Origin: Gammaproteobacteria bacterium
Lineage (GTDB): Bacteria; Pseudomonadota; Gammaproteobacteria; Pseudomonadales; Pseudohongiellaceae
Direction: 5' to 3'
DNA length: 64,000 nt
Assembly (NCBI GenBank): GCA_030828385.1
Contig: JAURCS010000003.1
Location: forward strand, 1 to 64,000
The position numbers and the translations under genes are program-made. The notes under the pieces are model-generated. The model had not been told where the DNA came from. It did not search any database and saw only the letters and a list, made by a program, of their open reading frames with translations. The number at the start of each line of letters is the position of its first letter. Within the stretch, counting starts at the first letter, position 1. Below are positions 27,057-35,152 of the stretch, piece after piece.

Positions 27057-27402
27057 CAAGGTGTCCTTCCAATCGGGCATGGTTTATCTGGTTTGAATCA
27101 GTGATAGCGGCGCCGGCAAGATGCAGATGGCATGTTATTCCGCCTAACCTGTGTTTTTGTTGTTTTATTGATCCCTGAATACAAAGTGGGCGATTGAGAC
27201 TAGCAGGGAGCGTGACTGAATTCAACGACGAGGGCAGGACGACCGTTAAGGGGACGATTGCATAACAAAGGCGCATAATTGGCACAATAACGGCTTGTTC
27301 TGCAATTTGTTCTTATGTATCTTCCCCTCTCCCCGGGTTCGGCTCTCATTCAACTGTTGAGCAGGCTTAAAAAATTAAACTGTATTGAAAGTAGTCAAAA
27401 AA

Positions 27403-28866
27403 ATGTCAGACGTTAATCATCCTGAAAACAGGCCGGCCAACAATAAAGTCGGACTGGGTATCGACTTCGGTACGTCCAACAGCACCGCTGCCATCTTTGA
27501 CGGCGAGAAAGTTACCATGGTGATGCTGGAGCCTGACAGCCCGATCATGCCTTCGGCAAGTTATATCGACAGGGACTTTGTCACCAGTACCGGTCAGGAC
27601 GCCATTGATACCTATATTGCCAGGAACCAGGGACGAAAAGTTGAAATGAGCCTTGAGGTCCTGGGCGAAGCCAGAACCAGTACCGGCCAAATGGACATGT
27701 CAACGCAACTGCCTTCCGAGCCTGATACCCAGTTGGTCTATGGGCAGGCATTCAATGATGGCAGTCTCCCGGGAAGGTTATTCAGGGGTACCAAGCGATT
27801 GCTTGGTAGCGTCGATACACACCGTGTCATGGTATTTAACCGGCCTTTCAGACTGGTAGCCCTGATCACACCCATTTTGTTGCGCATCAAACTCTGTGTC
27901 GAAAAATATGTTCAGCAGATGCCGATTCCAGGTATTCAGATTAACCAGGCCTGTATTGGTCATCCGGTAAATTTTGAAGGGCGTGATAATGACCATAACA
28001 AGGTGGCGATGGAACGCCTGAGCGAGTCCTATCAACACGCAGGCATCACTCATCAGACGTTTTATCCTGAGCCGACAGCCGCAGCCATGAGTTATCTGCA
28101 AAGTAATCCCGCCGAGCAAAGTGATGTCATTCTCACTGTCGACTTTGGTGGCGGCACCCTGGATTTATGTATTTTGCAGCGCAATGCAGAGCATTTTGAT
28201 GTCGCTGCCATCCATGGTATTGGTCTGGGCGGGGATCATATCGACCAGTGTATGTTTCGTGAAATTCTGTTTCCCTTGCTGGGTAGGGGTGAGCGCTGGG
28301 AAAGGGAAGTGGAGGGTAAAACCGTTGAAACCCTGTTTCCCTTTGAAGCCTATGCAGATTTGCTGATTAACTGGACTGTCAGTTATATCCTGAATCAAAA
28401 CGAATACACCACACCAGTCATCGACAAGATGCAGCAGGGTGGGGATTCTGCGGTTAAGTTTGAGCGTCTGTATGAGTTGATCACACAGAACTATTCCTAC
28501 CAGGTCTTTCAGGCCATCAAGGATTGTAAAGCCGCGTTATCGGTTAATGATGAGTGGGTGCTGGATATTCCGGAAATAGATGTGGAAGTCACCATCACCC
28601 GACATGAGTTTGAGCGCATGATTGCGCCATTATTGGCGCGCTTTGAACGAGCTGTGGATGACACTCTCGACAAGGCCGGATTGGGAAGAAATGAAATACA
28701 GCTGGTGTTGAGAACCGGCGGTTCCTGCCTGATCCCTGCGGTGACCAATATTCTCGAGCAACGTTTCCCCGGTAAAGTGGTGGAGCATGATCCTTTTACC
28801 AGTGTGGCGGCGGGCTTGGCGTTGGCGGATTATTTTAATTACGGCACGAGTTTGGATAAAAAATAG
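27403..28866 (+). CDS. Hsp70 family protein (YegD-like chaperone ATPase)
   Basis: About 487 residues of actin-like ATPase. The phosphate-1 motif is GLGIDFGTSNSTAAIF and the second phosphate motif LTVDFGGGTLDLCIL; the adenosine motif corresponds to LRTGGSCLIPAVTNIL. The C-terminal substrate-binding domain of DnaK is missing, as in YegD. No GrpE, DnaJ or substrate gene is close. A TTG at 27385 would add six residues; the ATG at 27403 is preferred, although neither has a strong ribosome site. It is divergent from the Vgb operon. Client unknown. Confidence 0.88.
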   Translation: MSDVNHPENRPANNKVGLGIDFGTSNSTAAIFDGEKVTMVMLEPDSPIMPSASYIDRDFVTSTGQDAIDTYIARNQGRKVEMSLEVLGEARTSTGQMDMSTQLPSEPDTQLVYGQAFNDGSLPGRLFRGTKRLLGSVDTHRVMVFNRPFRLVALITPILLRIKLCVEKYVQQMPIPGIQINQACIGHPVNFEGRDNDHNKVAMERLSESYQHAGITHQTFYPEPTAAAMSYLQSNPAEQSDVILTVDFGGGTLDLCILQRNAEHFDVAAIHGIGLGGDHIDQCMFREILFPLLGRGERWEREVEGKTVETLFPFEAYADLLINWTVSYILNQNEYTTPVIDKMQQGGDSAVKFERLYELITQNYSYQVFQAIKDCKAALSVNDEWVLDIPEIDVEVTITRHEFERMIAPLLARFERAVDDTLDKAGLGRNEIQLVLRTGGSCLIPAVTNILEQRFPGKVVEHDPFTSVAAGLALADYFNYGTSLDKK

Positions 28867-29006
28867 AGGCAAGAGACAAGAGACAAGCAACCATTCTGCG
28901 AGGCATCAATGGTTTTCTGTAGGTCGGATAAGGACCGAAGGGACGCATCCGACTAGGCGATCTTTGATCGCCGTTTTTGTAACTTGTAACTTGCGATTAG
29001 GCGTCG
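28867..29006. repeat. repeat island with REP and GGCGATC palindrome
   Basis: The unit AGAGGCAAGAGACAAGAGACAAG is followed by AGCAACCATTCTGCGAGGC, a REP-like hairpin (28919-28953), the perfect palindrome GGCGATC-TTT-GATCGCC (28956-28972) and TTGTAACTTGTAACTTGCGA. It lies between converging genes. Confidence 0.8.
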
Positions 29007-29838
29007 CTAACTAATCTCGCCTTGCATCACGGTGGCGATGTTTTTCTTTTCCGCCACCTGTTGCAGCATGTAGCGGTAATAATCTTCGTAGCCGGTGTTT
29101 TGCTGGATCAGTCGGCAGAACAGGTCATCTGCTTCGGTAAAATTTTTCTCGTAATAACAATTCAGGGCATGATTATGCTGTTCAAGAATTTTTTTCATGT
29201 GTTCTGAAACTTCTGATTTCAGTCCCAGCGGATGAAATATTTCTGAGATTATTTTCTTGCCTTTGACATGTACTGTATCAAGTTCCATGAATTCAATATC
29301 GCTTACGGCCATTGCTGTTTCCTCTCTGCCGATGGTGTTGACATGGTAAACCCGGGTCACGCCATCAGCAGAGAAATCCTGTTCCTTGGAATGAAAAAGA
29401 ATGGCGCGATTCACTGCTGTCAGAATATCTTCTGACTTTGCAGGTTTGGAGAGAAAATCAAAGGCTCCTTCACGGATAGCATCAAGGGCAGATTTTTCTT
29501 CATCCTGGCCGGTTAACACGATAATTTTGGTGGCATGCATAGCGGACGTGGTCTGCACAATGACATCCAGTCCTTCCTCTGTGGTATGAGCTTTGGGTGG
29601 GAGCCCAAGGTCCAGGATCATAACGTGGATGGTATTTTCATCGTCGCCAAGAATGGCCATAGCACCGACCTTTGAATCCGTCTCGAGGACATTAAAGCTC
29701 TGTATCTCGAGAATACTTTTCAATACGGCGCGCAAAGGGGGGATCATCTTCCACCAGCAATATGGTAAAGCCCCTGTTCCTGGCTTTTTTCTTTGCTGCA
29801 TCATCCAGAGCCATGCTTTCTTCTGCTTCGTTGTTCAT
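29007..29838 (-). CDS. response regulator with receiver domain, apparent frameshift
   Basis: A CheY-like receiver domain followed by a C-terminal region of unknown type. Phosphorylation landmarks: ILDLGLPP (Asp acceptor), IIVLTGQDEEKS (Thr) and FDFLSKPAKSED (Lys). The reading frame that carries these lacks the acidic N-terminal motif. The motif is found in another frame starting at 29838: GFTILLVEDDPP. The two join perfectly (VEDDPPLRAVLKS) if the six-base C run at 29737-29742 (G on the plus strand) is five bases. No histidine kinase is adjacent. The C-terminal 100 residues contain HNHALNCYYEKNFTEADDLF, reminiscent of a tetratricopeptide helix pair. It lies 24 bases downstream of the SnoaL-type gene. 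Confidence 0.75.
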
Positions 29839-29862
29839 GGTAATTTGCCATCAACGGACTGT

Positions 29863-30906
29863 TTACTGCATTGCCGCAGGCAACTCGCCTTTGGATGCAG
29901 TGTCCCAGTGTTCAATAATCCTGCCATCTTTCATACGAAACATATCAAACCAGGCAACATAATATATTTCCCCGGGTTTGTTTGGATGGGGGCGCTCTTC
30001 CTGAAGCACCTGTACCACCAGATCCCCCTCTGCCACTATGGCGACCAGTGGATCTTCCAGAGTAGTTTCAATGGCTGAGTCCGGGCGCATGGAGAAATAT
30101 TCCTTGAAGCCATCGCGGCCAGTCGCTGCATTGGGATTGTGTTGAATATAGATGGGATCGAGATAAAGCTCGGCCAATTCTTCACGACCGGCTTCAGGGA
30201 TATGACGCCAGACATCAAAAGCCAGTCTTTTGTTGGCAAACAATTGCGGATCATCGTTATAAATCATGTCCAGTTGAGCAAGGCCACGAGTACCCACTAC
30301 AGGCACGGGACCTCCATTACCAAAATCCGGGGTGTCCTGTCCCGGGGCTATTTGGATGGAATCCCAATGCTCGGCGACGCGGCCATTTTCAATGCGGAAC
30401 ATGTCAAAATGGGTAGAGGTATAGGTGCGTCCTGAACCATCAGGTTCCGGGTACTCACTGACAAAGGCCATTATTACCAGATCACCCTCAGCGATAATGG
30501 TGACAACCGGGTTCTGAATGGTTTCCGGAACCTCATCCTGGCGCGGTACAAAGGACGAGAAAATTTGCTTGAATGCCTCCAGACCGGTTGGGGCGGTAGG
30601 GTTGTGCTGAATATAATCGGCGCTAAGAAAACGATCGGCGGCTTCCACCTGTCCGGCATTGAGCACCGTGCGCCAGAGATCGTAGGCTAGACGTTTGTTG
30701 GTTCTCAACTGGGGATCATCACTCTCCAGTAGGAAGCGATGGTCCGTATGGGCTGTGACGGGGACCGCTTTGCCAAATACAGTCGCTGCAGGTGGCGGGG
30801 CGAGGGAGCGTGCAGTGGAGGCATTGTCAATGGAGCCGGTGGTGCTGCATGAACTAATCAGGGCCATAGCGAGAATGGCGAGCCCGGGTTTTATTGCCTT
30901 CAACAT
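29863..30906 (-). CDS. lipoprotein with two SnoaL-like (NTF2-fold) domains
   Basis: 347 residues. A lipobox (LISSCSTTG) predicts a lipoprotein. Two similar halves follow: DPQLRTNKRLAYDLWRTVL...YIQHNPTAPTG...FDMFRIENGRVAEHWD, and DPQLFANKRLAFDVWRHIP...YIQHNPNAATG...FDMFRMKDGRIIEHWD. These are the hallmarks of SnoaL-like polyketide-cyclase-fold domains. ATG at 30906 is preferred because GGGGAG precedes it at good spacing. Members of this group are often annotated as ester cyclases, but enzymatic activity is not established. It is in the minus-strand run with the ankyrin and DUF1552 genes upstream, 110 bases away. Confidence 0.88.
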   Translation of the reverse strand: MLKAIKPGLAILAMALISSCSTTGSIDNASTARSLAPPPAATVFGKAVPVTAHTDHRFLLESDDPQLRTNKRLAYDLWRTVLNAGQVEAADRFLSADYIQHNPTAPTGLEAFKQIFSSFVPRQDEVPETIQNPVVTIIAEGDLVIMAFVSEYPEPDGSGRTYTSTHFDMFRIENGRVAEHWDSIQIAPGQDTPDFGNGGPVPVVGTRGLAQLDMIYNDDPQLFANKRLAFDVWRHIPEAGREELAELYLDPIYIQHNPNAATGRDGFKEYFSMRPDSAIETTLEDPLVAIVAEGDLVVQVLQEERPHPNKPGEIYYVAWFDMFRMKDGRIIEHWDTASKGELPAAMQ

Positions 30907-31016
30907 TTTTTTCTCCCCTTTTTTTATTTTCACGCCGGCTTAAACGTTTGGCGTAACTTTCCGCAGGCTTTTAGATGGATTGTAACAGAGCTGTTTCAGG
31001 AGGATTGGCAGAAGAG

Positions 31017-32534
31017 TCAGTTCTGTAATTGCTGAATAAGAGCTACTGTTGCTTCGTGGAAGACGCCATCAATACCGACAAAGCCGTATCCACCTGCCTG
31101 ACCCATGGCAGCTTCAAGTGGCGAAATGCCATTTTTATCTTCATATTCCAAAATAGCGCCCTGTTCATGAAGAAAGCGTACTACCTCGGTGAGACCAAAA
31201 GTGGCTGCGCCAAAAATAGCGCTACGACCTGAATTATCCATGGCATTAATGTCCACGCCCTGATCCAGGCAAATCTGAATAGCATGAATAATTTCAGCTT
31301 CGGTTTTATAGCGTCCGGTGGTGTCGGATTCCTTGGTGCCAAGATTAGCGGCTGTCATTAGTGGGTTAATGCCCTGTTCGGTAGGCAGCGAAGGATCGGC
31401 GCCGTACTCAAGCAGTAATTCCATTGCTGCAATATCGGCACCTTTGGCGGCTCTGAGAAAGGCGGTGGTGCCCGCTACCAGCATGCCATCTGTACCACGG
31501 TCGAGCTTCAGACGATACGGGATCATGCTGCTTAATTGCTGATTAACATCAGCACCACGTTCCAGAAGATTTTCCATCAGGTCAAATGCGCTGTGTTCAT
31601 TGGGAATCACATAAGGCGAAGGGCGATTCGATTCAGGCATGATATTAAAATGCACGGCCGCATAAAGAGGTGAGCGATTGGTGTCATCGGAAATATTGAT
31701 ATCGGCACCGGCTTCAATAAGTTCCCAGGCGATATCATAGTAGCCGTTAATGATAGCCATCAGTAAGGGAGTAATTCCTTTTGGGGTAGTAGCGTTGATG
31801 TCCGCGCCCAATTCAAGCAGCGTAGCAATGCAGTCGAGGCATCCTTCACGGGCAGCAAAATGAAGAGGTGTCATAACACCTGGAGGTAGCCACTTGTCCC
31901 TGGGCTCCATTGTTACCTGACGTTCCCATTTTTCCAGTGAAGAAGTGGCATTTACATCCGCTCCATATTCATCAAGCAGTGCAATTACCGGGGCATGCTT
32001 TTGTGCCGCTGCCCACATCATGGGAGTCTGGCCATGCCAGTCCTCGCGGGCATCAACCACGGCGCCTGCCTCAAGTAAGACCCTCACGGTATCCACATCG
32101 CCGGTGCGAGCCGCTGTCATCAATACGGTTTCGCCTTCATTAAATATCTCGTTGGCACTGGCCCCGGCATTCAGCAGAACCTGTGTCATTGAGCGGCTGC
32201 CATTGCGCGCGGCAAGGTATATCGGCGTAATACCATAGCGGGTTCGCGCATTGACATCGGCCCCGGAACGAATAAGTGCAGCTACCAGGTTGAGTTGATT
32301 ATTAAGGACAGCGTAGTGCAGGGCAGTTGTGCCATCAGCCTCAGCGCTATTGACGTTCTGCGTCCCGTCCAGCAATACCCTGGCGCTTTCCTGATCGCCC
32401 GCCTTGACCGCTTCAAGCAGGGCCAGTTCCCGAGAGGATTGGGCAATGCCTGACTGGCTGACCAGCAAACAGGCTAACAGCAAAAAGGCGCTGATGAAGT
32501 GAAAGGCCGGCTTTGAGGGCATCATGAGTCTCAT
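31017..32534 (-). CDS. exported ankyrin-repeat protein
   Basis: 505 residues: a signal peptide (FHFISAFLLLACLLVSQSGIAQ) and then about ten ankyrin repeats from residue 35 to the end, with typical units such as DGTTALHYAVLNNQLNLVAA and GITPIYLAARNGSRSMTQ, plus a long insert near the seventh repeat. Its ATG overlaps the TGA of the DUF1552 gene (ATGA), a strong sign of coupled translation. Ankyrin proteins paired with DUF1552/DUF1592 genes are common in marine gammaproteobacteria and planctomycetes; it may hold the partner proteins together (inference). Confidence 0.9.
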   Translation of the reverse strand: MRLMMPSKPAFHFISAFLLLACLLVSQSGIAQSSRELALLEAVKAGDQESARVLLDGTQNVNSAEADGTTALHYAVLNNQLNLVAALIRSGADVNARTRYGITPIYLAARNGSRSMTQVLLNAGASANEIFNEGETVLMTAARTGDVDTVRVLLEAGAVVDAREDWHGQTPMMWAAAQKHAPVIALLDEYGADVNATSSLEKWERQVTMEPRDKWLPPGVMTPLHFAAREGCLDCIATLLELGADINATTPKGITPLLMAIINGYYDIAWELIEAGADINISDDTNRSPLYAAVHFNIMPESNRPSPYVIPNEHSAFDLMENLLERGADVNQQLSSMIPYRLKLDRGTDGMLVAGTTAFLRAAKGADIAAMELLLEYGADPSLPTEQGINPLMTAANLGTKESDTTGRYKTEAEIIHAIQICLDQGVDINAMDNSGRSAIFGAATFGLTEVVRFLHEQGAILEYEDKNGISPLEAAMGQAGGYGFVGIDGVFHEATVALIQQLQN

Positions 32535-33853
32535 ATCTGTTCAATGATGCCCGTGCTGTCACCCAGCTGTTCCAGTTCAACACCTGCCTTGTTGAGCATG
32601 GTCAGTACCAGGTTGGTCATGGGCGTACGCTTATCATAGCTGATATGCTGGCCACCCTTGATTCTGCCAGTTCCACCAAGCAGGACATTGGGCAATGGAT
32701 AATGGTCATGCAGGTTGGAGTTGCTCATGTTGGATCCGTAAAGAATGATTGAGTTATCCAGCAGCGTGCCGTCACCTTCCTCAATTGAGTCCAGCGTATC
32801 GATAAACTTCCTGAATTGGCCGACATGGTAATTCTGGATTTTTACATTGCTGGCCATCTTGGCAGGATTGTTGGCATGATGTGAGGTGGCATGATGGCCG
32901 GTATTAACCCCCACCTGGGGATAGGTTCTGTTACTGAGTTCACGGGCCATCATAAAAGTGGAAACCCGGGTAATTTCACTCTGAAAGGCCAGGGCCATCA
33001 GGTCGAACATGATTGCCAGGTGGTCTTCATAATCAAAAGGAATGCCTGCCGGGGCATCGGGGATGTCAAGGTCGGGGTTTTCAACAATCAGCCGTTCCGC
33101 CTGCTGGATCCGGCGTTCAATTTCCCGGATATTTTCCAGGTAATCGGTAATTTTTTGACGGTCTCCATTGCCTAATTGAGCGCTGAAAGAGCTTGTCTGT
33201 TGTACAACGGCATCCAGAATACTGCGATCTTCCGCCTGTCGAGCGAGCCTGTCGTCTACTGAGCCGCCCTGACCAAATAATCGCTCAAAGACCTTGCGGG
33301 GATTGATTTCCATGGGGTTTGGGGTAGTCGGGGTGCGCCAGGAAAGGGTGTTCATATAGATACAGCCATAATCCCTGTCACAGGCCCCCAGCAAACCACT
33401 ATGATCTTCCGTGGCGAGTTCCAGCGAGGGCAGGGGAGTATCCTGGCCAATGACCTGGGCGGCATACTGATCAGCGGTGACTCCGGCGAAAGCGTCAGAG
33501 CCCAATGTGGCTTTTGGCCTGATGCCACTGAGCCAGGTACACGGACTCAGGCTATGAACGGCGGTGGTGTCGGCAGCAGTATGACCGAGACCGCTGACTA
33601 TGCTGAGGCGATCCCGATAGGATTCCAGTGGTTTGAGGATAGTCTTGAATTCGAAATCCGAGCCGACTTTATCCGGGGTGTATTCGGACATGATGGCGCC
33701 ATGGGGAATATAGACAAAGCCCAGGCGGGGTTGCACCACCGAAGAGCTCTGGGCAAAAGCCGGCACCATGCTGGTAAGCAAAGGCAAGCTGAGACTCACC
33801 CCGGTCCCTTTTAAAAGTTGCCTGCGACTGATGTGTTTTTTGCTGATAAACAT
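32531..33853 (-). CDS. DUF1552 domain-containing protein, Tat-exported
   Basis: 440 residues. The N-terminus SRRQLLKGTGVSLSLPLL is a twin-arginine signal, so the protein is folded, possibly with a cofactor, before export. The remainder matches DUF1552: PRLGFVYIPHGAI, LSIVSGLGHTAADTT, then LEGI-type family motifs such as PSLELATEDHS and a C-terminal VGQFRKFIDTLDSIEEGDG. Usually found beside a DUF1592 protein, as here, though separated by 1.3 kb. Function unknown. It is followed by the ankyrin gene with a 4-base overlap. Confidence 0.92.
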   Translation of the reverse strand: MFISKKHISRRQLLKGTGVSLSLPLLTSMVPAFAQSSSVVQPRLGFVYIPHGAIMSEYTPDKVGSDFEFKTILKPLESYRDRLSIVSGLGHTAADTTAVHSLSPCTWLSGIRPKATLGSDAFAGVTADQYAAQVIGQDTPLPSLELATEDHSGLLGACDRDYGCIYMNTLSWRTPTTPNPMEINPRKVFERLFGQGGSVDDRLARQAEDRSILDAVVQQTSSFSAQLGNGDRQKITDYLENIREIERRIQQAERLIVENPDLDIPDAPAGIPFDYEDHLAIMFDLMALAFQSEITRVSTFMMARELSNRTYPQVGVNTGHHATSHHANNPAKMASNVKIQNYHVGQFRKFIDTLDSIEEGDGTLLDNSIILYGSNMSNSNLHDHYPLPNVLLGGTGRIKGGQHISYDKRTPMTNLVLTMLNKAGVELEQLGDSTGIIEQI

Positions 33854-34030
33854 GTTGCCCCCCAGCGATTTCTTTAAATAATTCCTGTTGTTTTCCTAGC
33901 CTGTCAAATTTACTCCATTAATTGTCCCGATTATAGACTTTCTGCATTAAAAACCAACGTCTACGGCGAAGTGCATTTTTCTGACAAGATCGCTAAGCTG
34001 TAATTAATTTTCCATAACTGCCTACACTGG

Positions 34031-34870
34031 ATGTCTTCTTTGTTACACCAGCTTGTCGCCTCTGTAGTGTCCCTGATTCTCGCATTATGCCTGCATAATA
34101 TGGCGCATGCGCAGAGTGAATGGCGTGAATATCCCTCTATGGAGAGGGGAAATAATTCCTTCACTCTGCCTGCTGACTATCTTGAGCCCGGAGAGTTTGT
34201 CGTTGGCCGGTTGATGTTTCCACAATATGAGCGCGGTCCTTTTGGCAGTGGCCCCGGGGACTGGCGTCGGGGAGGGACTGCATGGTCGGTGGATTATCCT
34301 GAAGGGGACAGGGTATTTGCCATGTTACTGGAGCGCATGACCACCCTGGATGTGCGCGCAGTGGAGCAACCGGTGAATCTTGATGATGGCGATGATGTGT
34401 TTTTCTGGCCGTTCATGATTTCAGGCCTGGTGGGGAGTTGGGACCTGACCGAAGCGCAGGCGACTAAATTGCGCGAGCACTTGCTTAAGGGAGGCTTTCT
34501 GCTGTGCGATTCCTTTTATGGGGAATATGAGTGGAGCGGCTTCATCAAGACCTTGCAGCGAGTTTTTCCTGACCGGCCGATAGTTGATCTGCCAGATGAT
34601 CACCCGGTGTTTCACATGGTGTTTGATTTATCCGACAAGCGCCAGATACCTACCTGGCAATATCTGCCCAGGGGTTATCGTCAGGGCGGTGATACACCAG
34701 GTTGGCGAGCCATTCTGGATGATAATGGACGCATTATGGTGATGATTGCTTTCAATAATGATATTGCTGATGGCTGGCAACGCGCAAATGATCCAGGTTA
34801 TCCCCAGTTTGAAGCGAACCTCAGTATTCGTATGGGGGTGAATTTTGCGGTGTATGCATTGACGCATTGA
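34031..34870 (+). CDS. exported DUF4159 domain-containing protein
   Basis: 279 residues with a signal peptide (LVASVVSLILALCLHNMAHAQ). DUF4159 landmarks: GTAWSVDYPEGDRVFAMLL, FFWPFMISGLVGSWDLTEAQ, LREHLLKGGFLLCDSFYGEYEW and NLSIRMGVNFAVYALTH at the end. The domain is usually the C-terminal class-I glutamine-amidotransferase-like part of longer membrane proteins; here it stands alone. Encoded on the strand opposite its neighbours. A paralogue, also alone, is at 56995-57732. Function unknown. Confidence 0.87.
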   Translation: MSSLLHQLVASVVSLILALCLHNMAHAQSEWREYPSMERGNNSFTLPADYLEPGEFVVGRLMFPQYERGPFGSGPGDWRRGGTAWSVDYPEGDRVFAMLLERMTTLDVRAVEQPVNLDDGDDVFFWPFMISGLVGSWDLTEAQATKLREHLLKGGFLLCDSFYGEYEWSGFIKTLQRVFPDRPIVDLPDDHPVFHMVFDLSDKRQIPTWQYLPRGYRQGGDTPGWRAILDDNGRIMVMIAFNNDIADGWQRANDPGYPQFEANLSIRMGVNFAVYALTH

Positions 34871-35152
34871 TGCACTCACGTGCATCACATGAGACAGGAA
34901 AAAGGATAAAGGAAAAAGGTGGGCGGTGCACGGAGGCGACAGGGAATTATGACAGGGAATTATAAAGAAGAGACAAGATACAAGAGGCAAGAGACAAGCA
35001 ACCACTCCCCCGGACTTCAGTCGTTTTCTGGTGGTCGGATAATGACCGCAGGGACGCATTCATAAAGGCGACTGCAAGGTCGCCCCGTCTGAACAAACTT
35101 AACTAAACCAGGCCCAAACCTGAACCGCTCACCTTTTTCTTTTATCTTGCGA
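34871..35152. repeat. repeat island with degenerate REP
   Basis: Order: GGAAAAAGGATAAAGG then AAAGGTGGGCGGTGCACGGAGG, tandem AATTATGACAGGG units, AGAGACAAGATACAAGAGG, a degenerate REP (35033-35064, right half lost), the palindrome GGCGAC-TGCAAG-GTCGCC (35067-35084) and GCTCACCTTTTTCTTTTATC at the right edge, which mirrors the left edge. It lies between converging genes. Confidence 0.75.
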
